NCBI GenBank assembly: GCA_007713455.1
Contig: VMRT01000005.1
Coordinates: 38,109-102,108 of the forward strand
DNA from: Pseudomonas sp.
Lineage (GTDB): Bacteria > Pseudomonadota > Gammaproteobacteria > Pseudomonadales > Pseudomonadaceae
DNA length: 64,000 bases
Reading direction: 5' to 3'
This document shows positions 36,101 to 44,517 of the stretch, in pieces. Positions within the stretch are counted from its first letter, which is position 1. Each line of letters begins with the position of its first letter. The notes under the pieces are model-generated. The model saw only the letters and a list, made by a program, of their open reading frames with translations. It was not told the DNA's origin and searched no databases. Both the position numbers and the translations under genes were made by a program.

Positions 36101-36667
36101 CGTGGGGTCGAGATCTTGGGGGGCGAGCCAAACAGCACGCAGCAGTTCGCGCACATCGGGATCGCGCAGGCGCTCCAGGGCGATTTTGTGGCTTCGCGGA
36201 TCGGGATAGGCGACATAGTTGCCGCCTGAACGGCTGAACTCGGAATAGAGGGCGAAGGACTTGCCGACATCGACGACGATGATGAATGGCGGGCGGCCTT
36301 CTTCGGCAGGCAGTGAGCGCACGTAGTTCTCGGCCTGCTTCACCGCTTTGGTGATGGACGCATCCCAGCCGTCGCTGCCAGCCTGTTTGCCGGTGTCCTT
36401 GCCTTCGAGAATGAAGCAACCGCGTTTGTAAAGATCGATGCGCCGGGCGGTCTTGCCTCCGTCGGCGAACAGCTCGGTGACGCTACGCTCGAAGATGTAG
36501 GCGTTGTCCTTACGGTCCGCCCGTGCCGGCTCCGGCTGCGGTAGTTCGAGCAGGGTGCATAGCTCGGTGAGAAACATCTGCAGATTGGCAGTTTCATTGC
36601 CGCCCCGGCTGATACCACCGCCCCAGCGCTCGATATAGGCCTCTACCTTCTGCTCGATCACCGCCAT
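33185..36667 (-). CDS. MmeI-like single-chain restriction-modification enzyme
   Basis: 1160-aa fused DNA methyltransferase and probable endonuclease. The N-terminus has Asp78-x9-Glu88-x-Lys90 (IDLYKRGCFILEGK), the same spacing as the MmeI nuclease site. Methyltransferase motif I is DPACGSGNF at 401-409 and motif IV is NPPF at 564-567, meaning N6-adenine methylation. The rest is a long target-recognition and C-terminal region, making it longer than MmeI (about 920 aa). No separate R, M or S gene adjoins it, as expected when one strand methylation gives protection. It lies alone between sdaA and phhR, a likely acquired island. The ATG follows AGGGAG. Confidence 0.88.
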   Translation of the reverse strand: MAVIEQKVEAYIERWGGGISRGGNETANLQMFLTELCTLLELPQPEPARADRKDNAYIFERSVTELFADGGKTARRIDLYKRGCFILEGKDTGKQAGSDGWDASITKAVKQAENYVRSLPAEEGRPPFIIVVDVGKSFALYSEFSRSGGNYVAYPDPRSHKIALERLRDPDVRELLRAVWLAPQDLDPTRYAGKITRAIADRLAKLAKSLEDSGHSAEAVASFLMRCLFTMFAEDVGLLPARGFTELLETLKAKPESFCRQLRSLWQTMNTGGFAPALDAEVLRFNGGLFAAAEVIELNAEQVELLAAASRADWRYVEPAIFGTLLERALNPRERHKLGAHYTPRAYVERLVLPTIIEPLRAEWAEVQAAALTYKQQGKTRDAVDEIRKFHHQLCQTRVLDPACGSGNFLYVTLEHMKRLEGDVLETLGSIVKSGSFELEGLTVDPHQFLGLEINPRAAKIAEMVLWIGYLQWHFRTYGSVNPPEPVLRDFHNIEHRDALIAYDAVELITDESGKPLTRWDGVTYKPSPVSGEPIPDEAARVEQYRYINPLKAQWPQADYIVGNPPFIGASTMRRALGGGYVDAVRRTWPEVPESADFVMHWWHIAAETVRAGNARRFGFITTNSIKQTFNRRVLQSHLEAKEPLSLAFAIPDHPWVDAADGAQVRIAMTVAAAGEQEGRLLLINDEFGDEQQDEIEVMLQEQQGRMFADLKIGSDVAGAKPLLASLGISSRGVSLHGAGFIVTPDEASQLGLGKVEGLERHIREYRNGRDLAQSPRGVMVIDLFGLAADEVRGRFPAVYQLLLERVRPERDAKGHTKDGAGYAAQWWLFGKPRQEMRKQLAGLERYIATVETTKHRIFQFLDAAVLPDNMLVNVASDDAAVLGVLSSRAHVVWALAAGGRLGVGNDPRYNKTRCFETFPFPDATPGQQATIRQLAERIDGHRKRQQAEHPTLTITGMYNVLEKLRAGEALNDKEKLVHAQGLVSVLGELHDELDCAVFAAYGWDDLAATLVGLPGATTPLADKPEAQAEAEEQLLGRLVVLNAERAAEEARGKILWLRPGYQNPNATDAPLHAEAEQAELDTSDATPLAKLKKVAWPKGMRQQIAAIRNTLGNQALTLPALVAHFTAPKATTPLILDALGAMQDLGMVGQENEHYRLIG

Positions 36668-36982
36668 GCTCCCTGAATTGGCAAAGCGGCGATTCTAGCG
36701 GAGCAAGTGCTGGCAATGGCATTTCGATGTGGGAGACCTGCTGATTGATGGTGCCGCTGAGGGCATTCGACCTGTAACCACCGCTTCGCGGCCAAGGCCG
36801 CTCCTACAGTCGTCACATTTTGCGGGTAATTCCTAGCGCCCGTATGAGAATCCCACCGGGCCGCCGCTCCGCGCTATCCAACACGGAGCGTCGCCAGCCG
36901 GCGCACGGGAACGCTCAGGCGAAAGGTTCGAAAGAGGCGGCCTGGTAACGAGTTCTGGCCGCGCATGCCATACCAACCGGCC
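36668..36982. other. Intergenic region between RM gene and phhR
   Basis: 315 bases with one recognisable element, a REP-type repeat at about 36783-36810. No gene, box or terminator with a T-run was seen. It probably holds the leftward promoter of the RM gene. Confidence 0.6.
36783..36810. repeat. REP-type palindromic element
   Basis: GCTTCGCGGCCAAGGCCGCT followed by CCTACAG is the short imperfect palindrome often seen as an intergenic REP element in Pseudomonas. GCGGCC and GGCCGC pair around AA. Confidence 0.7.
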
Positions 36983-38542
36983 TCACCCCTCCGCCTTGCC
37001 CACCCCATGCTCGCGCAGTTTGTTGGCGATGGTGGTGTGCGACACGCCGAGTCGCCTGCCCAGCTGGCGGCTGCTCGGGAACTGCTTGTACAGCCCTTCC
37101 AGCACGGCCTTCTCGAAGCGCCCGACGATGCTCGCCAGATCGCCCTCCAGGGAGAAATCGCCCAGCGGCTGCGCCGCGCCGTAGCCCGGCAGGCGGATGT
37201 GCTCGGGCTTGATGGTGCCGCCCTCACACAGCGAAACCGCCTGGAACAGGGTGTTCTCCAGCTGCCGCACGTTGCCCGGCCAGTGGTAGCCGGCCAGCCG
37301 CTCCAGCGCCTGCGGCGAGAGCGTCGGCAGCGGACAGCCGATCTGCCGGCTGGCCTGGTCGATGAAGTGCAGCGCCAGCGGCTGCAGGCCGTCGAGGCAA
37401 TCGCGCAGCGGCGGGATATGCAGCGACAGCACGTTGAGCCGGTGATACAGATCCTGCCGAAACTGACCGTTGGCGCAGAGTTCGGACAGGTCGAGCTGGG
37501 TCGCGCAGATCACCCGCACATCCAGATAGACCTCCTCGTCGCTGCCGACCCGACGAAAGCCGCCGTCCTGCAGAAAGCGCAGCAGCTTGGCCTGCAGCCG
37601 CGGGCTCATCTCGCCGACGCCATCGAGAAACAGCGTGCCGCCAGCCGTGAGTTCCAGCAGACCGAGCTTACCTTCCGGGCGCGCGCCTTCGAAGGCGCCG
37701 GGGCCGTAGCCGAACAGCTCGGTCTCGGCCATCGACTCCGGCAGGCCTGCGCAGTTGAGCGCCATGAACGGTGATTGCCCACGCGGACTCGACAGGTGAC
37801 AGGCGCGCGCCAGCAGCTCCTTGCCGGTGCCGGTCTCGCCTTCGATCAGCAGCGGCGCATCCAGCGGTGCCATGCGCCGCGCTTCACGTACCACCGCGGC
37901 CATCACTTTCGAGCTCTGGAAGATGCTGTCGAAGCCGCGCAGCTCCTGTTTGCGCACCTGGTAGATCCGCTCGCCGACCCGGTCGGCGCGATGCAGGGTC
38001 AGTACCGCGCCGGCCAATGCCTCGCTGTCGTCGTGTTCGGATTGCAGCGGCGCGATGTCGGCGAGGAAGACATCGCCCTTGATCTTCACCCGCAGGCCGT
38101 TGATCCGCGCCTTGTTGGCGCGCACCAGCTCGGGCAGGTCAAAGTCCTCGGCGTAGCGCGACAGGCTCATGCCCGGCACTTCGTCGACGCGCACGCCGAG
38201 CAGCTGCGCGGCGGCGCGGTTGGCGGCAACGATGGCGCCGCTCATGTCGATGGACAGGACCGGGAATTCCAACGCGCCGAGCAGCGCGTTGAGTTCCAGG
38301 GAATGCCGCTCGCTGGGCATCAGGCTGACCTTGCGTAGCTCGAAAACGCCGGGCAGCGCCTCGATCTTCGGCCGCAGGGCCTGCAGCTGCAGGTTCATCA
38401 GGTTGGGACAGTGCAGGTAGATGGCGTTGCCCTGCTCGCCGCCGACCTCGCCGCGGGCGACGTTGATGCCGTAGTCGACCAGCAGGTTGAGCATGTCGCG
38501 CAGGATGCCGACGCGGTTCTGGCAGAGAATCTTGATTCGCAT
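36983..38542 (-). CDS. phhR: PhhR/TyrR-type regulator of aromatic amino acid catabolism
   Basis: 519-aa activator with an ACT domain (about 1-75), a PAS domain (80-160), an AAA+ domain with Walker A GETGTGKE at 235-242, and a C-terminal helix-turn-helix (SSRQLGRRLGVSHTTIANKL). The sigma-54 contact loop is GAFEGA at 282-287 instead of GAFTGA, as in TyrR-like proteins that work with sigma-70. It is divergent from phhA and activates phhABC in response to phenylalanine or tyrosine. Confidence 0.95.
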   Translation of the reverse strand: MRIKILCQNRVGILRDMLNLLVDYGINVARGEVGGEQGNAIYLHCPNLMNLQLQALRPKIEALPGVFELRKVSLMPSERHSLELNALLGALEFPVLSIDMSGAIVAANRAAAQLLGVRVDEVPGMSLSRYAEDFDLPELVRANKARINGLRVKIKGDVFLADIAPLQSEHDDSEALAGAVLTLHRADRVGERIYQVRKQELRGFDSIFQSSKVMAAVVREARRMAPLDAPLLIEGETGTGKELLARACHLSSPRGQSPFMALNCAGLPESMAETELFGYGPGAFEGARPEGKLGLLELTAGGTLFLDGVGEMSPRLQAKLLRFLQDGGFRRVGSDEEVYLDVRVICATQLDLSELCANGQFRQDLYHRLNVLSLHIPPLRDCLDGLQPLALHFIDQASRQIGCPLPTLSPQALERLAGYHWPGNVRQLENTLFQAVSLCEGGTIKPEHIRLPGYGAAQPLGDFSLEGDLASIVGRFEKAVLEGLYKQFPSSRQLGRRLGVSHTTIANKLREHGVGKAEG

Positions 38543-38615
38543 GGCGAAGCCCTGTTGTTTTGTTGTGGGGCCGACGGCGCTTCGGTCGAGCGCCGCAAAT
38601 TTCCGTCAAGATTAT

Positions 38616-38638
38616 TTGCCAGATAAGCCGCTTGGCAA
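38616..38638. promoter_or_regulatory. Inverted repeat in the phhR-phhA gap
   Basis: TTGCCA and TGGCAA flank 11 bases, centred between divergent phhR and phhA. It does not match the TGTAAA-N6-TTTACA TyrR-box form but is a candidate operator. Confidence 0.4.
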
Positions 38639-38792
38639 TGCCGCCGATCCAGCCAGTGACGAAAACGTCAGACTTTCCTTACAGACAACACCAGGCAAGG
38701 TGCGACATCGCGCCACAGCGGGGCTCGCCGAGGGTACGTCTTCGCGTTCGAATGAGGGCAACAACAATATGCCCAAGCGGCCAGGAGTACCG

Positions 38793-39578
38793 ATGAAGAC
38801 GACCCACTACGTAGCCCGCGAACCGGACGCGCAGGGGCACATTCATTACCCCGACGCCGAACACGCGGTGTGGCAGACGCTGGTCGAGCGGCAGCTGAAG
38901 TTGCTCGAAGGACGCGCCTGCCAGGAATACCTCGACGGCCTCGACCAGCTCGCCCTGCCCCGCGAGCGCATCCCGCAGCTCGGCGAGATCAATCGCGTGC
39001 TGGAGGCAACCACCGGATGGCAGGTGGAGCGCGTACCGGCGCTGATCCCCTTCCAGCGCTTTTTCGAACTGCTGGCAAGCAAGCGCTTCCCGGTCGCCAC
39101 TTTTATTCGCACCCCGGAAGAGCTGGACTACCTGCAGGAGCCGGACATCTTTCACGAGATCTTCGGCCACTGCCCGCTGCTGACCAACCCCTGGTTCGCC
39201 GAATTCACCCACACCTACGGCCAGCTCGGATTGAAAGCCAGCAAGGAGGAGCGGGTCTATCTAGCGCGGCTGTACTGGATGACCGTCGAGTTCGGCCTGG
39301 TGGATACCCCGGCCGGGCTGCGCATCTACGGCGGCGGCATCCTCTCTTCACCGAAGGAAACGCTCTACAGCCTGTCCGCCGAGCCTGAGCGGCAGCCGTT
39401 CGACGCCATGGAAGCCATGCGCACGCCTTACCGCATCGACATCCTGCAGCCGCTGTATTTCGTCCTGCCGGATCTCAAGCAGCTGTTCGATCTGGCCCAG
39501 CAGGACATCATGGCCATGGTGCGCGAGGCCATGCGCCTGGGCCTGCACCGGCCGAAGTTTCCGCCGAAGGCGGCGTAG
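38793..39578 (+). CDS. phhA: Phenylalanine 4-monooxygenase
   Basis: Tetrahydrobiopterin-dependent iron enzyme that hydroxylates phenylalanine to tyrosine. 261 aa, the compact bacterial form without a regulatory domain. Iron ligands are His121 and His126 (FHEIFGHCP) and Glu166 (WMTVEFG). ATG 38793 follows CCAGGAG and is preferred to an in-frame ATG 24 bases earlier. It is divergent from phhR and followed by a repeat-rich gap, then phhB and phhC. Confidence 0.96.
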   Translation: MKTTHYVAREPDAQGHIHYPDAEHAVWQTLVERQLKLLEGRACQEYLDGLDQLALPRERIPQLGEINRVLEATTGWQVERVPALIPFQRFFELLASKRFPVATFIRTPEELDYLQEPDIFHEIFGHCPLLTNPWFAEFTHTYGQLGLKASKEERVYLARLYWMTVEFGLVDTPAGLRIYGGGILSSPKETLYSLSAEPERQPFDAMEAMRTPYRIDILQPLYFVLPDLKQLFDLAQQDIMAMVREAMRLGLHRPKFPPKAA

Positions 39579-39782
39579 GCTGGACAACGCCGCAGGCTGG
39601 TCCACGCGTTTCGCAAGACACCGTTCGGCCTACAGGCCAGGCGTGCTGGTCGAAGCCGACGCGTGGAAAACGCTTCGCGGTTTTCCACCCTACGCTGACC
39701 TACACCCCAGCGGAAGGAACCTGGCCGCGAATCCTCTTGCCTTGTAGGGTGGATAACGCCGAAGGCTTATCCACGCGGCCAG
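39577..39782. repeat. Three copies of a Pseudomonas intergenic repeat
   Basis: Three related palindromic units of about 35 bases lie between phhA and phhB: near 39577-39608 (GTAGGCTGGACAACGCC...), 39657-39697 on the other strand (GCGTGGAAAACGCTTCGCGG...), and 39745-39779 (GTAGGGTGGATAACGCCGAA...). Each pairs a GTGGA/TCCAC-type stem. Such units are scattered in P. stutzeri genomes and can affect mRNA 3' ends. Here they separate phhA from phhBC. Confidence 0.7.
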
Positions 39783-39838
39783 TACCACCCGTCTATCTCA
39801 CCTACGCTTTCCAACCATCAAACAAAAGGACCACAACC

Positions 39839-40195
39839 ATGACCGCCCTCGCCCAAGCCCAGTGCGAAGCCTGCCGCGCCGATGCGCCCAAGGTATCCGA
39901 TGAAGAACTGGCCGAACTGATCCGCGAAATCCCCGACTGGAACATCGAAGTGCGCGGCGACCACATGGAGCTGGAGCGTGTCTTCCTGTTCCGCAACTTC
40001 CGCCACGCCCTGGCCTTTACCAATGCCGTCGGCGCCATCGCCGAGGAGGTCGGCCACCATCCCGCCCTGCTCACCGAATGGGGCAAGGTCACCGTTACCT
40101 GGTGGAGCCATGAGATGCGCGGCCTGCACCGCAACGACTTCATCATGGCCGCGCGCACCGACCAGCTCGCCGGCAGCGCGGAGGGCCGCAAGTAA
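39839..40195 (+). CDS. phhB: Pterin-4a-carbinolamine dehydratase
   Basis: 118 aa. Dehydrates 4a-hydroxytetrahydrobiopterin so that the cofactor of PhhA is recycled. The active-site histidine region is [19 protein letters not shown], with [18 protein letters not shown] near the end, standard for the family. ATG 39839 is taken as the start (MTALAQAQC). The stop overlaps the phhC start by 1 base (TAATG). Confidence 0.95.
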   Translation: MTALAQAQCEACRADAPKVSDEELAELIREIPDWNIEVRGDHMELERVFLFRNFRHALAFTNAVGAIAEEVGHHPALLTEWGKVTVTWWSHEMRGLHRNDFIMAARTDQLAGSAEGRK

Positions 40196-41391
40196 TGCAC
40201 TTCGGCCAGATTCCCCGCGTGCCCGGCGATCCGATCCTCGGCCTGATGGACCTGTATCGCGCCGATCCCAACCCGGCCAAGCTCGACCTGGGCGTCGGCG
40301 TCTACAAGGATGCCCAGGGCCTGACGCCGATCCCGCGCGCGGTGAAGCTGGCCGAGCAGCGCATGGTGGACAGCGAGCAGACCAAAAGCTACATCGGCGG
40401 CCACGGCGACGCCCAGTTCGGCGCCCTGCTGCTGCGCCAAGTACTCGGCAGCCGCGCCATTGCCCTTGGCGAGCAGCGTGCCGGCTGCACCCAGGCGCCC
40501 GGCGGCACTGGCGCACTGCGTCTGGCCGGCGAGTTCATCGCCAAGTGCCTGCCCGGTCGCAGCATCTGGCTGAGCGATCCGACCTGGCCGATCCACGAGA
40601 CCCTGTTCGCCGCCGCTGGCCTGCGGGTGCAGCACTACCCCTACGTCGGCGCCGACAACCGCCTCGATGTCGATGGCATGCTCACTGCGCTGCAGCAGGT
40701 GCCGGCCGGCGACGTGGTGCTGCTGCACGCCTGCTGCCACAACCCCACCGGCTTCGATCTGAATCACGACGACTGGCTGCGGGTGCTGGAAGTGGTGCGC
40801 GCGCGAGAATTGCTGCCGCTGTTCGACTTCGCCTACCAGGGCTTCGGTGAAGGACTGGAAGAAGACGCCTGGGCGGTACGGCTGTTCGCCGAAACGCTGC
40901 CGGAGATGCTCATCACCAGCTCCTGCTCGAAGAACTTCGGCCTCTACCGCGAACGCACCGGCGCCCTGATCGCCGTCACCAGCGATGCCGAGCGCCTGCT
41001 CGACGTGCGCAGCCAGCTCGCGTCGCTGGCCCGCAACCTCTGGTCGACGCCACCGGCCCACGGCGCCGCGGTGGTGGCGACGATCCTGGCCGATGAGCCC
41101 CTGCGGCAGATCTGGCAGGACGAGGTAGAACGCATGCGCAGGCGCATCGCCAGCCTGCGCGCCGGCCTGGTCGAAGCGCTGATGCCCTATGGTCTGGCCG
41201 AGCGCTTCGCGCATATCGCCCAGCAGCGGGGGATGTTCTCCTACACCGGCCTGACCGCCGAGCAGGTACGCCGGCTGCGCGCCGAAGATTCGGTGTATCT
41301 GGTGGAAAGTGGCCGCGCCAATGTCGCCGGGCTGGATGCCGAACGCCTGGACGATCTGGCCAAGGCCATTGCGCGAGTGGTACAGGGCTGA
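40195..41391 (+). CDS. phhC: Aromatic amino acid aminotransferase
   Basis: PLP-dependent aminotransferase, 398 aa, of the aspartate/tyrosine class, giving 4-hydroxyphenylpyruvate from tyrosine. The PLP lysine is Lys246 in SSCSKNFGLYRER. Other conserved segments are HACCHNPTGFD and FDFAYQGFGEGLEEDA. It follows phhB with a 1-base overlap, so phhBC are coupled. Confidence 0.94.
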   Translation: MHFGQIPRVPGDPILGLMDLYRADPNPAKLDLGVGVYKDAQGLTPIPRAVKLAEQRMVDSEQTKSYIGGHGDAQFGALLLRQVLGSRAIALGEQRAGCTQAPGGTGALRLAGEFIAKCLPGRSIWLSDPTWPIHETLFAAAGLRVQHYPYVGADNRLDVDGMLTALQQVPAGDVVLLHACCHNPTGFDLNHDDWLRVLEVVRARELLPLFDFAYQGFGEGLEEDAWAVRLFAETLPEMLITSSCSKNFGLYRERTGALIAVTSDAERLLDVRSQLASLARNLWSTPPAHGAAVVATILADEPLRQIWQDEVERMRRRIASLRAGLVEALMPYGLAERFAHIAQQRGMFSYTGLTAEQVRRLRAEDSVYLVESGRANVAGLDAERLDDLAKAIARVVQG

Positions 41392-41594
41392 GCGACGATA
41401 AGGTGCGCGCCGGTGACGCCGCTTCTGACGACGCCGCCGGGTGCGCCGGAGCGAGGAGACAGTCGCGCGGCTCGTGACCACGCGACTGGCTGCCGAAGCA
41501 GCACCGGCACAGTAGCGCCGCAAGCTTTCAGCCGGCTTTCAACGTGCCTCAGCGCTGCCTATGCTGAGCGAAAGTCATCAGCCCGTTTGCCGCC

Positions 41595-42356
41595 ATGCCT
41601 GAGTCCAGCGACCTCCAGCAACAGCTCGCCGCCCTTCACGAACAGGGCTTCGTGCTGCTGCGCAACGTGATCGATCCGCCGACGATCGCTGCGCTGCGTG
41701 AAGCCATCGACCGGCTCGAACCCATCCATTGGGATTACCAGAGCCTGGTCGACGATCACTACAAGTGCGTGTTCAACCGCTCGCCGTTCTGGCTGCGCTT
41801 TCTCGACCTGCCCGGGGTGATCGAACTGGCCGAGGCGGCGCTCGGCGCGGACTGCCACATCATCGGCCAGACCGCCTGGCGCAGCCGCCCGGGCTTTATC
41901 GGCGGCGAGCTGCATGCCGACTACCAGGCCATGGAGCTGCCGGAAAGCCTGCTGGCCGATCCCGCCTTCGAACTGCCGATGCAGATTTGCACCGCGCACC
42001 TGTACCTGGACGACATCGACGCCGACCTCTGCCCGACGCTGGTCATCCCCGGCAGCCACCGCGCCGGACGCAAGCCGCGCCCGGGCGAAACGCAGTGGCA
42101 CGGCCGCGCGGCCGAGCCGGTGCTGTGCAAGGCCGGCGATGTGCTGCTGTTTCGCAGCGAGCTCTGGCACGCCGGCAGTCGCAACCGCACCGCCGAGCGC
42201 AGCCGCTACCTGCTGCAGATCCACTACGGCCGACGCATGGTGGCGCAGAAGTTCTCGCCCTACCTGCACTTCAGCTTCAACCCCGAGGTGCTGGCCGCCG
42301 CCACACTGCGACAGCGTCGCCTGCTCGGCGAGCACGAAGCGGCCGAATACGACTGA
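41595..42356 (+). CDS. PhyH-type Fe(II)/2-oxoglutarate dioxygenase
   Basis: 253-aa phytanoyl-CoA dioxygenase superfamily protein. Iron ligands fit His107-x-Asp109 (GGELHADYQ) and His192 (LWHAGSRN); PGSHRAG is also typical of the fold. The substrate cannot be read from sequence; relatives act on small hydrophobic or amino acid-like molecules. It stands between phhC and cyanase on the same strand, with a 203-base gap before it and 84 bases after it. Confidence 0.85.
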   Translation: MPESSDLQQQLAALHEQGFVLLRNVIDPPTIAALREAIDRLEPIHWDYQSLVDDHYKCVFNRSPFWLRFLDLPGVIELAEAALGADCHIIGQTAWRSRPGFIGGELHADYQAMELPESLLADPAFELPMQICTAHLYLDDIDADLCPTLVIPGSHRAGRKPRPGETQWHGRAAEPVLCKAGDVLLFRSELWHAGSRNRTAERSRYLLQIHYGRRMVAQKFSPYLHFSFNPEVLAAATLRQRRLLGEHEAAEYD

Positions 42357-42440
42357 AACCCCTGGCACCGAACCTGCATCGACCGAGGCCCGCCGCGCCC
42401 GTGCGGCCATTGACTCGCATTCGCCAGATGAGGATTCGCC

Positions 42441-42890
42441 ATGATCAGCAGTCGTGAACAGGTCACCCAGATGATCGTCTCCGCCAAGGTGCGCAAGGGC
42501 CTGAAGTGGGCGCATGTCGCCGAAAGCATCGGCATGTCCAAGGAGTGGACCACCGCCGGTTGCCTCGGTCAGATGGCCTTCGACAAGGCCCAGGCGGAAA
42601 CCCTGGGGCAGCTCTTCGAACTCTCCGACGAGGCCGTCGCCTGGCTGCAGATCGCCCCCTACAAGGGTTCGCTGCCCACCGCGGTGCCGACCGACCCGCT
42701 GATCTACCGCTGGTACGAGCTGGTCAACGTCTACGGCACCACCATCAAGGAGCTTATCCACGAGGAATTCGGTGACGGCATCATGAGCGCCATCGACTTC
42801 TCCATGGATATCCAGCGCCAGAGCGACCCCAAGGGCGACCGCGTCAACGTGGTGCTGTCCGGTAAGTTCCTGCCCTACAAGAGCTACTGA
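42441..42890 (+). CDS. cynS: Cyanase (cyanate hydratase)
   Basis: 149 aa. Breaks cyanate down with bicarbonate to ammonia and carbon dioxide, providing nitrogen and detoxification. Catalytic residues Arg90, Glu93 and Ser116 match Arg96, Glu99 and Ser122 of the E. coli enzyme (LIYRWYELV, GIMSAIDFS). No cynR or cynT is nearby. Upstream it follows the PhyH-type gene, and downstream comes a degraded gene remnant and codBA. Confidence 0.97.
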   Translation: MISSREQVTQMIVSAKVRKGLKWAHVAESIGMSKEWTTAGCLGQMAFDKAQAETLGQLFELSDEAVAWLQIAPYKGSLPTAVPTDPLIYRWYELVNVYGTTIKELIHEEFGDGIMSAIDFSMDIQRQSDPKGDRVNVVLSGKFLPYKSY

Positions 42891-42896
42891 GGGATC

Positions 42897-43072
42897 AGCG
42901 GGAGCGGATCTCGCCGCGCGCCAGGCTTTCCACGCTGTTGCCAAGCGGGGCCCGCCGCGTTCAGGTCCGCACCGCGCTCGCGCAGCGCCTGGAGCAATGC
43001 CTGGCGCTGGCCGGGATCGCACTCGCTGGCCAGCAGGGGAGAGAATGTCGCTCCGCTTGCGGTAGCTTCGCG
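42897..43072 (-). pseudogene. Possible ankyrin-repeat gene remnant
   Basis: On the leftward strand, a short stretch encodes LLASECDPGQRQALLQALRE and then RGADLN, which resembles the C-terminal ankyrin repeat of bacterial proteins. It has a stop just upstream, and a shift of one base is needed to continue to GNSVESLARGEIRSR and a stop at 42899-42901. There is no start codon. It looks like a decayed fragment. The rest of the 336-base gap (42891-43226) shows nothing I recognise. Confidence 0.4.
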
Positions 43073-43226
43073 CTAGGGCGCCATTCCAGTGCGCGCAGCC
43101 AGCTCGTTGCACCAGCACGAGCCAGCCTTGATGTCGGCGTCATCGCGTGCGAGCCGAGTTGGCCGATCGGTCAGCAATGGCATGGCATCTGCAATCTGGC
43201 TGCATCCACCTTGCGGAGCATCCACC

Positions 43227-44504
43227 ATGAAACAGCCCGTCGATACCGACTACCCCCTGAGCGAAGTGCCAGCCGGCGCGCGCAAGGGGCTGTGGTCCAC
43301 CTCCATCCTGCTGTTCGGCTTCACCTTCTTCACCGCCACCATGTTCGCCGGCGGCAAGATCGGCCTCGCCTTCGACTTCAAGACCATGCTCTGGGCAGCG
43401 GTGATCGGCAATCTGCTGCTCGGCGCCTATGCCGCGGTGCTCGGTCTGATCGCCTGCCGCAGCGGGCTGAACTCGGTACTGATGGGGCGCTTCTGCTTCG
43501 GCGAAGTCGGCAGCCGGCTGTCCGACTTCCTGCTTGGCTTCACCCAGATCGGCTGGTATGCCTGGGGCACGGCGACCATCGCCATCGTCCTGGTGCGGCT
43601 GCTGGAGTTGCCGGAAAGCTGGACGCTGCCGTTGATGGTGCTGTTCGGTTTCGGCTTCTGCCTGACCGCCTTCGTCGGCTACAAGGGCCTCGACCTGCTC
43701 TCGCGCATCGCGGTGCCAGCGATGCTGATTCTGCTGATTGCCTCGCTGTGGACCGCCACCCGTGACGTCGGTGGGCTGGATGGTCTGCTGGCGGTAGAAC
43801 CGGGCGACAGCCTGACCCTGGGCATGGCCATCACCATGATCTTCGGCACCTTCGTCAGCGGCGCGACCCAGGCCACCAACTGGACGCGTTTCGCCAGGAG
43901 CAGCAAGGTCGCGGTGTGGGCCAGCCTGATCGGCTTCTTCATCGGCAACGGCCTGATGATCGTTGCCGGTGCCTACGGGGCCATCGTCTACCAGCAGCCG
44001 GACATCGTCGAAGTGCTGGTGCTGCAGGGATTGTCGATGGCCGCGGTCGTGATGCTTTTCCTCAACCTCTGGACCACGCAGGACAACACCATCTACAACT
44101 TCGCCGCTGCCGGCTGCAACCTGCTTCGCACCGAGCGCCGCCGCCTGGTGACCCTTGGCGGCGCCTTCGTCGGCACGCTGCTGGCGCTGGGCGGCATGTA
44201 CGAACTGCTGATCCCCTTCCTGATCCTGCTCGGCTCGATCATCCCGCCCATCGGCGGCGTGATCATGGCGGACTACTTCTACCGTCATCGCGGGCAATAC
44301 CCGAAACTGGCCGAGGCGCGCCTGCCGAAATACAACAGCCTGGGCCTGGCGGCCTATGTGCTGGGCGCCGCCTGCGCGTATTTCTCGCCCTGGGTGGCGC
44401 CCATCGTCGGCATACTGGTGGCCGCCGCAGCCTATATTGTGCTGTACGAGGGTCAGCGCCTGGCCCTGTCGCGCACGGTGCTGACGCAAACCGACGCACG
44501 CTGA
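43227..44504 (+). CDS. codB: Cytosine permease CodB
   Basis: Inner-membrane transporter of 425 aa with about twelve helices, of the nucleobase:cation symporter-1 family. It takes up cytosine for CodA. Family segments include FTFFTATMFAGGKIGLAFDF near the start, FGTFVSGATQATNWTRFARS and a late GGVIMADYFYRHRGQY. ATG 43227 (MKQPVDTDYPLSEVP) is chosen over upstream in-frame starts that would add non-membrane sequence. CodA follows after 13 bases. Confidence 0.95.
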   Translation: MKQPVDTDYPLSEVPAGARKGLWSTSILLFGFTFFTATMFAGGKIGLAFDFKTMLWAAVIGNLLLGAYAAVLGLIACRSGLNSVLMGRFCFGEVGSRLSDFLLGFTQIGWYAWGTATIAIVLVRLLELPESWTLPLMVLFGFGFCLTAFVGYKGLDLLSRIAVPAMLILLIASLWTATRDVGGLDGLLAVEPGDSLTLGMAITMIFGTFVSGATQATNWTRFARSSKVAVWASLIGFFIGNGLMIVAGAYGAIVYQQPDIVEVLVLQGLSMAAVVMLFLNLWTTQDNTIYNFAAAGCNLLRTERRRLVTLGGAFVGTLLALGGMYELLIPFLILLGSIIPPIGGVIMADYFYRHRGQYPKLAEARLPKYNSLGLAAYVLGAACAYFSPWVAPIVGILVAAAAYIVLYEGQRLALSRTVLTQTDAR

Positions 44505-44517
44505 TCAAGGAGTCACC

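Noticed and set aside
38580..38700. A classical TyrR/PhhR box (TGTAAA-N6-TTTACA) between phhR and phhA
   Set aside because: I did not find a convincing match; only the TTGCCA/TGGCAA inverted repeat stands out.
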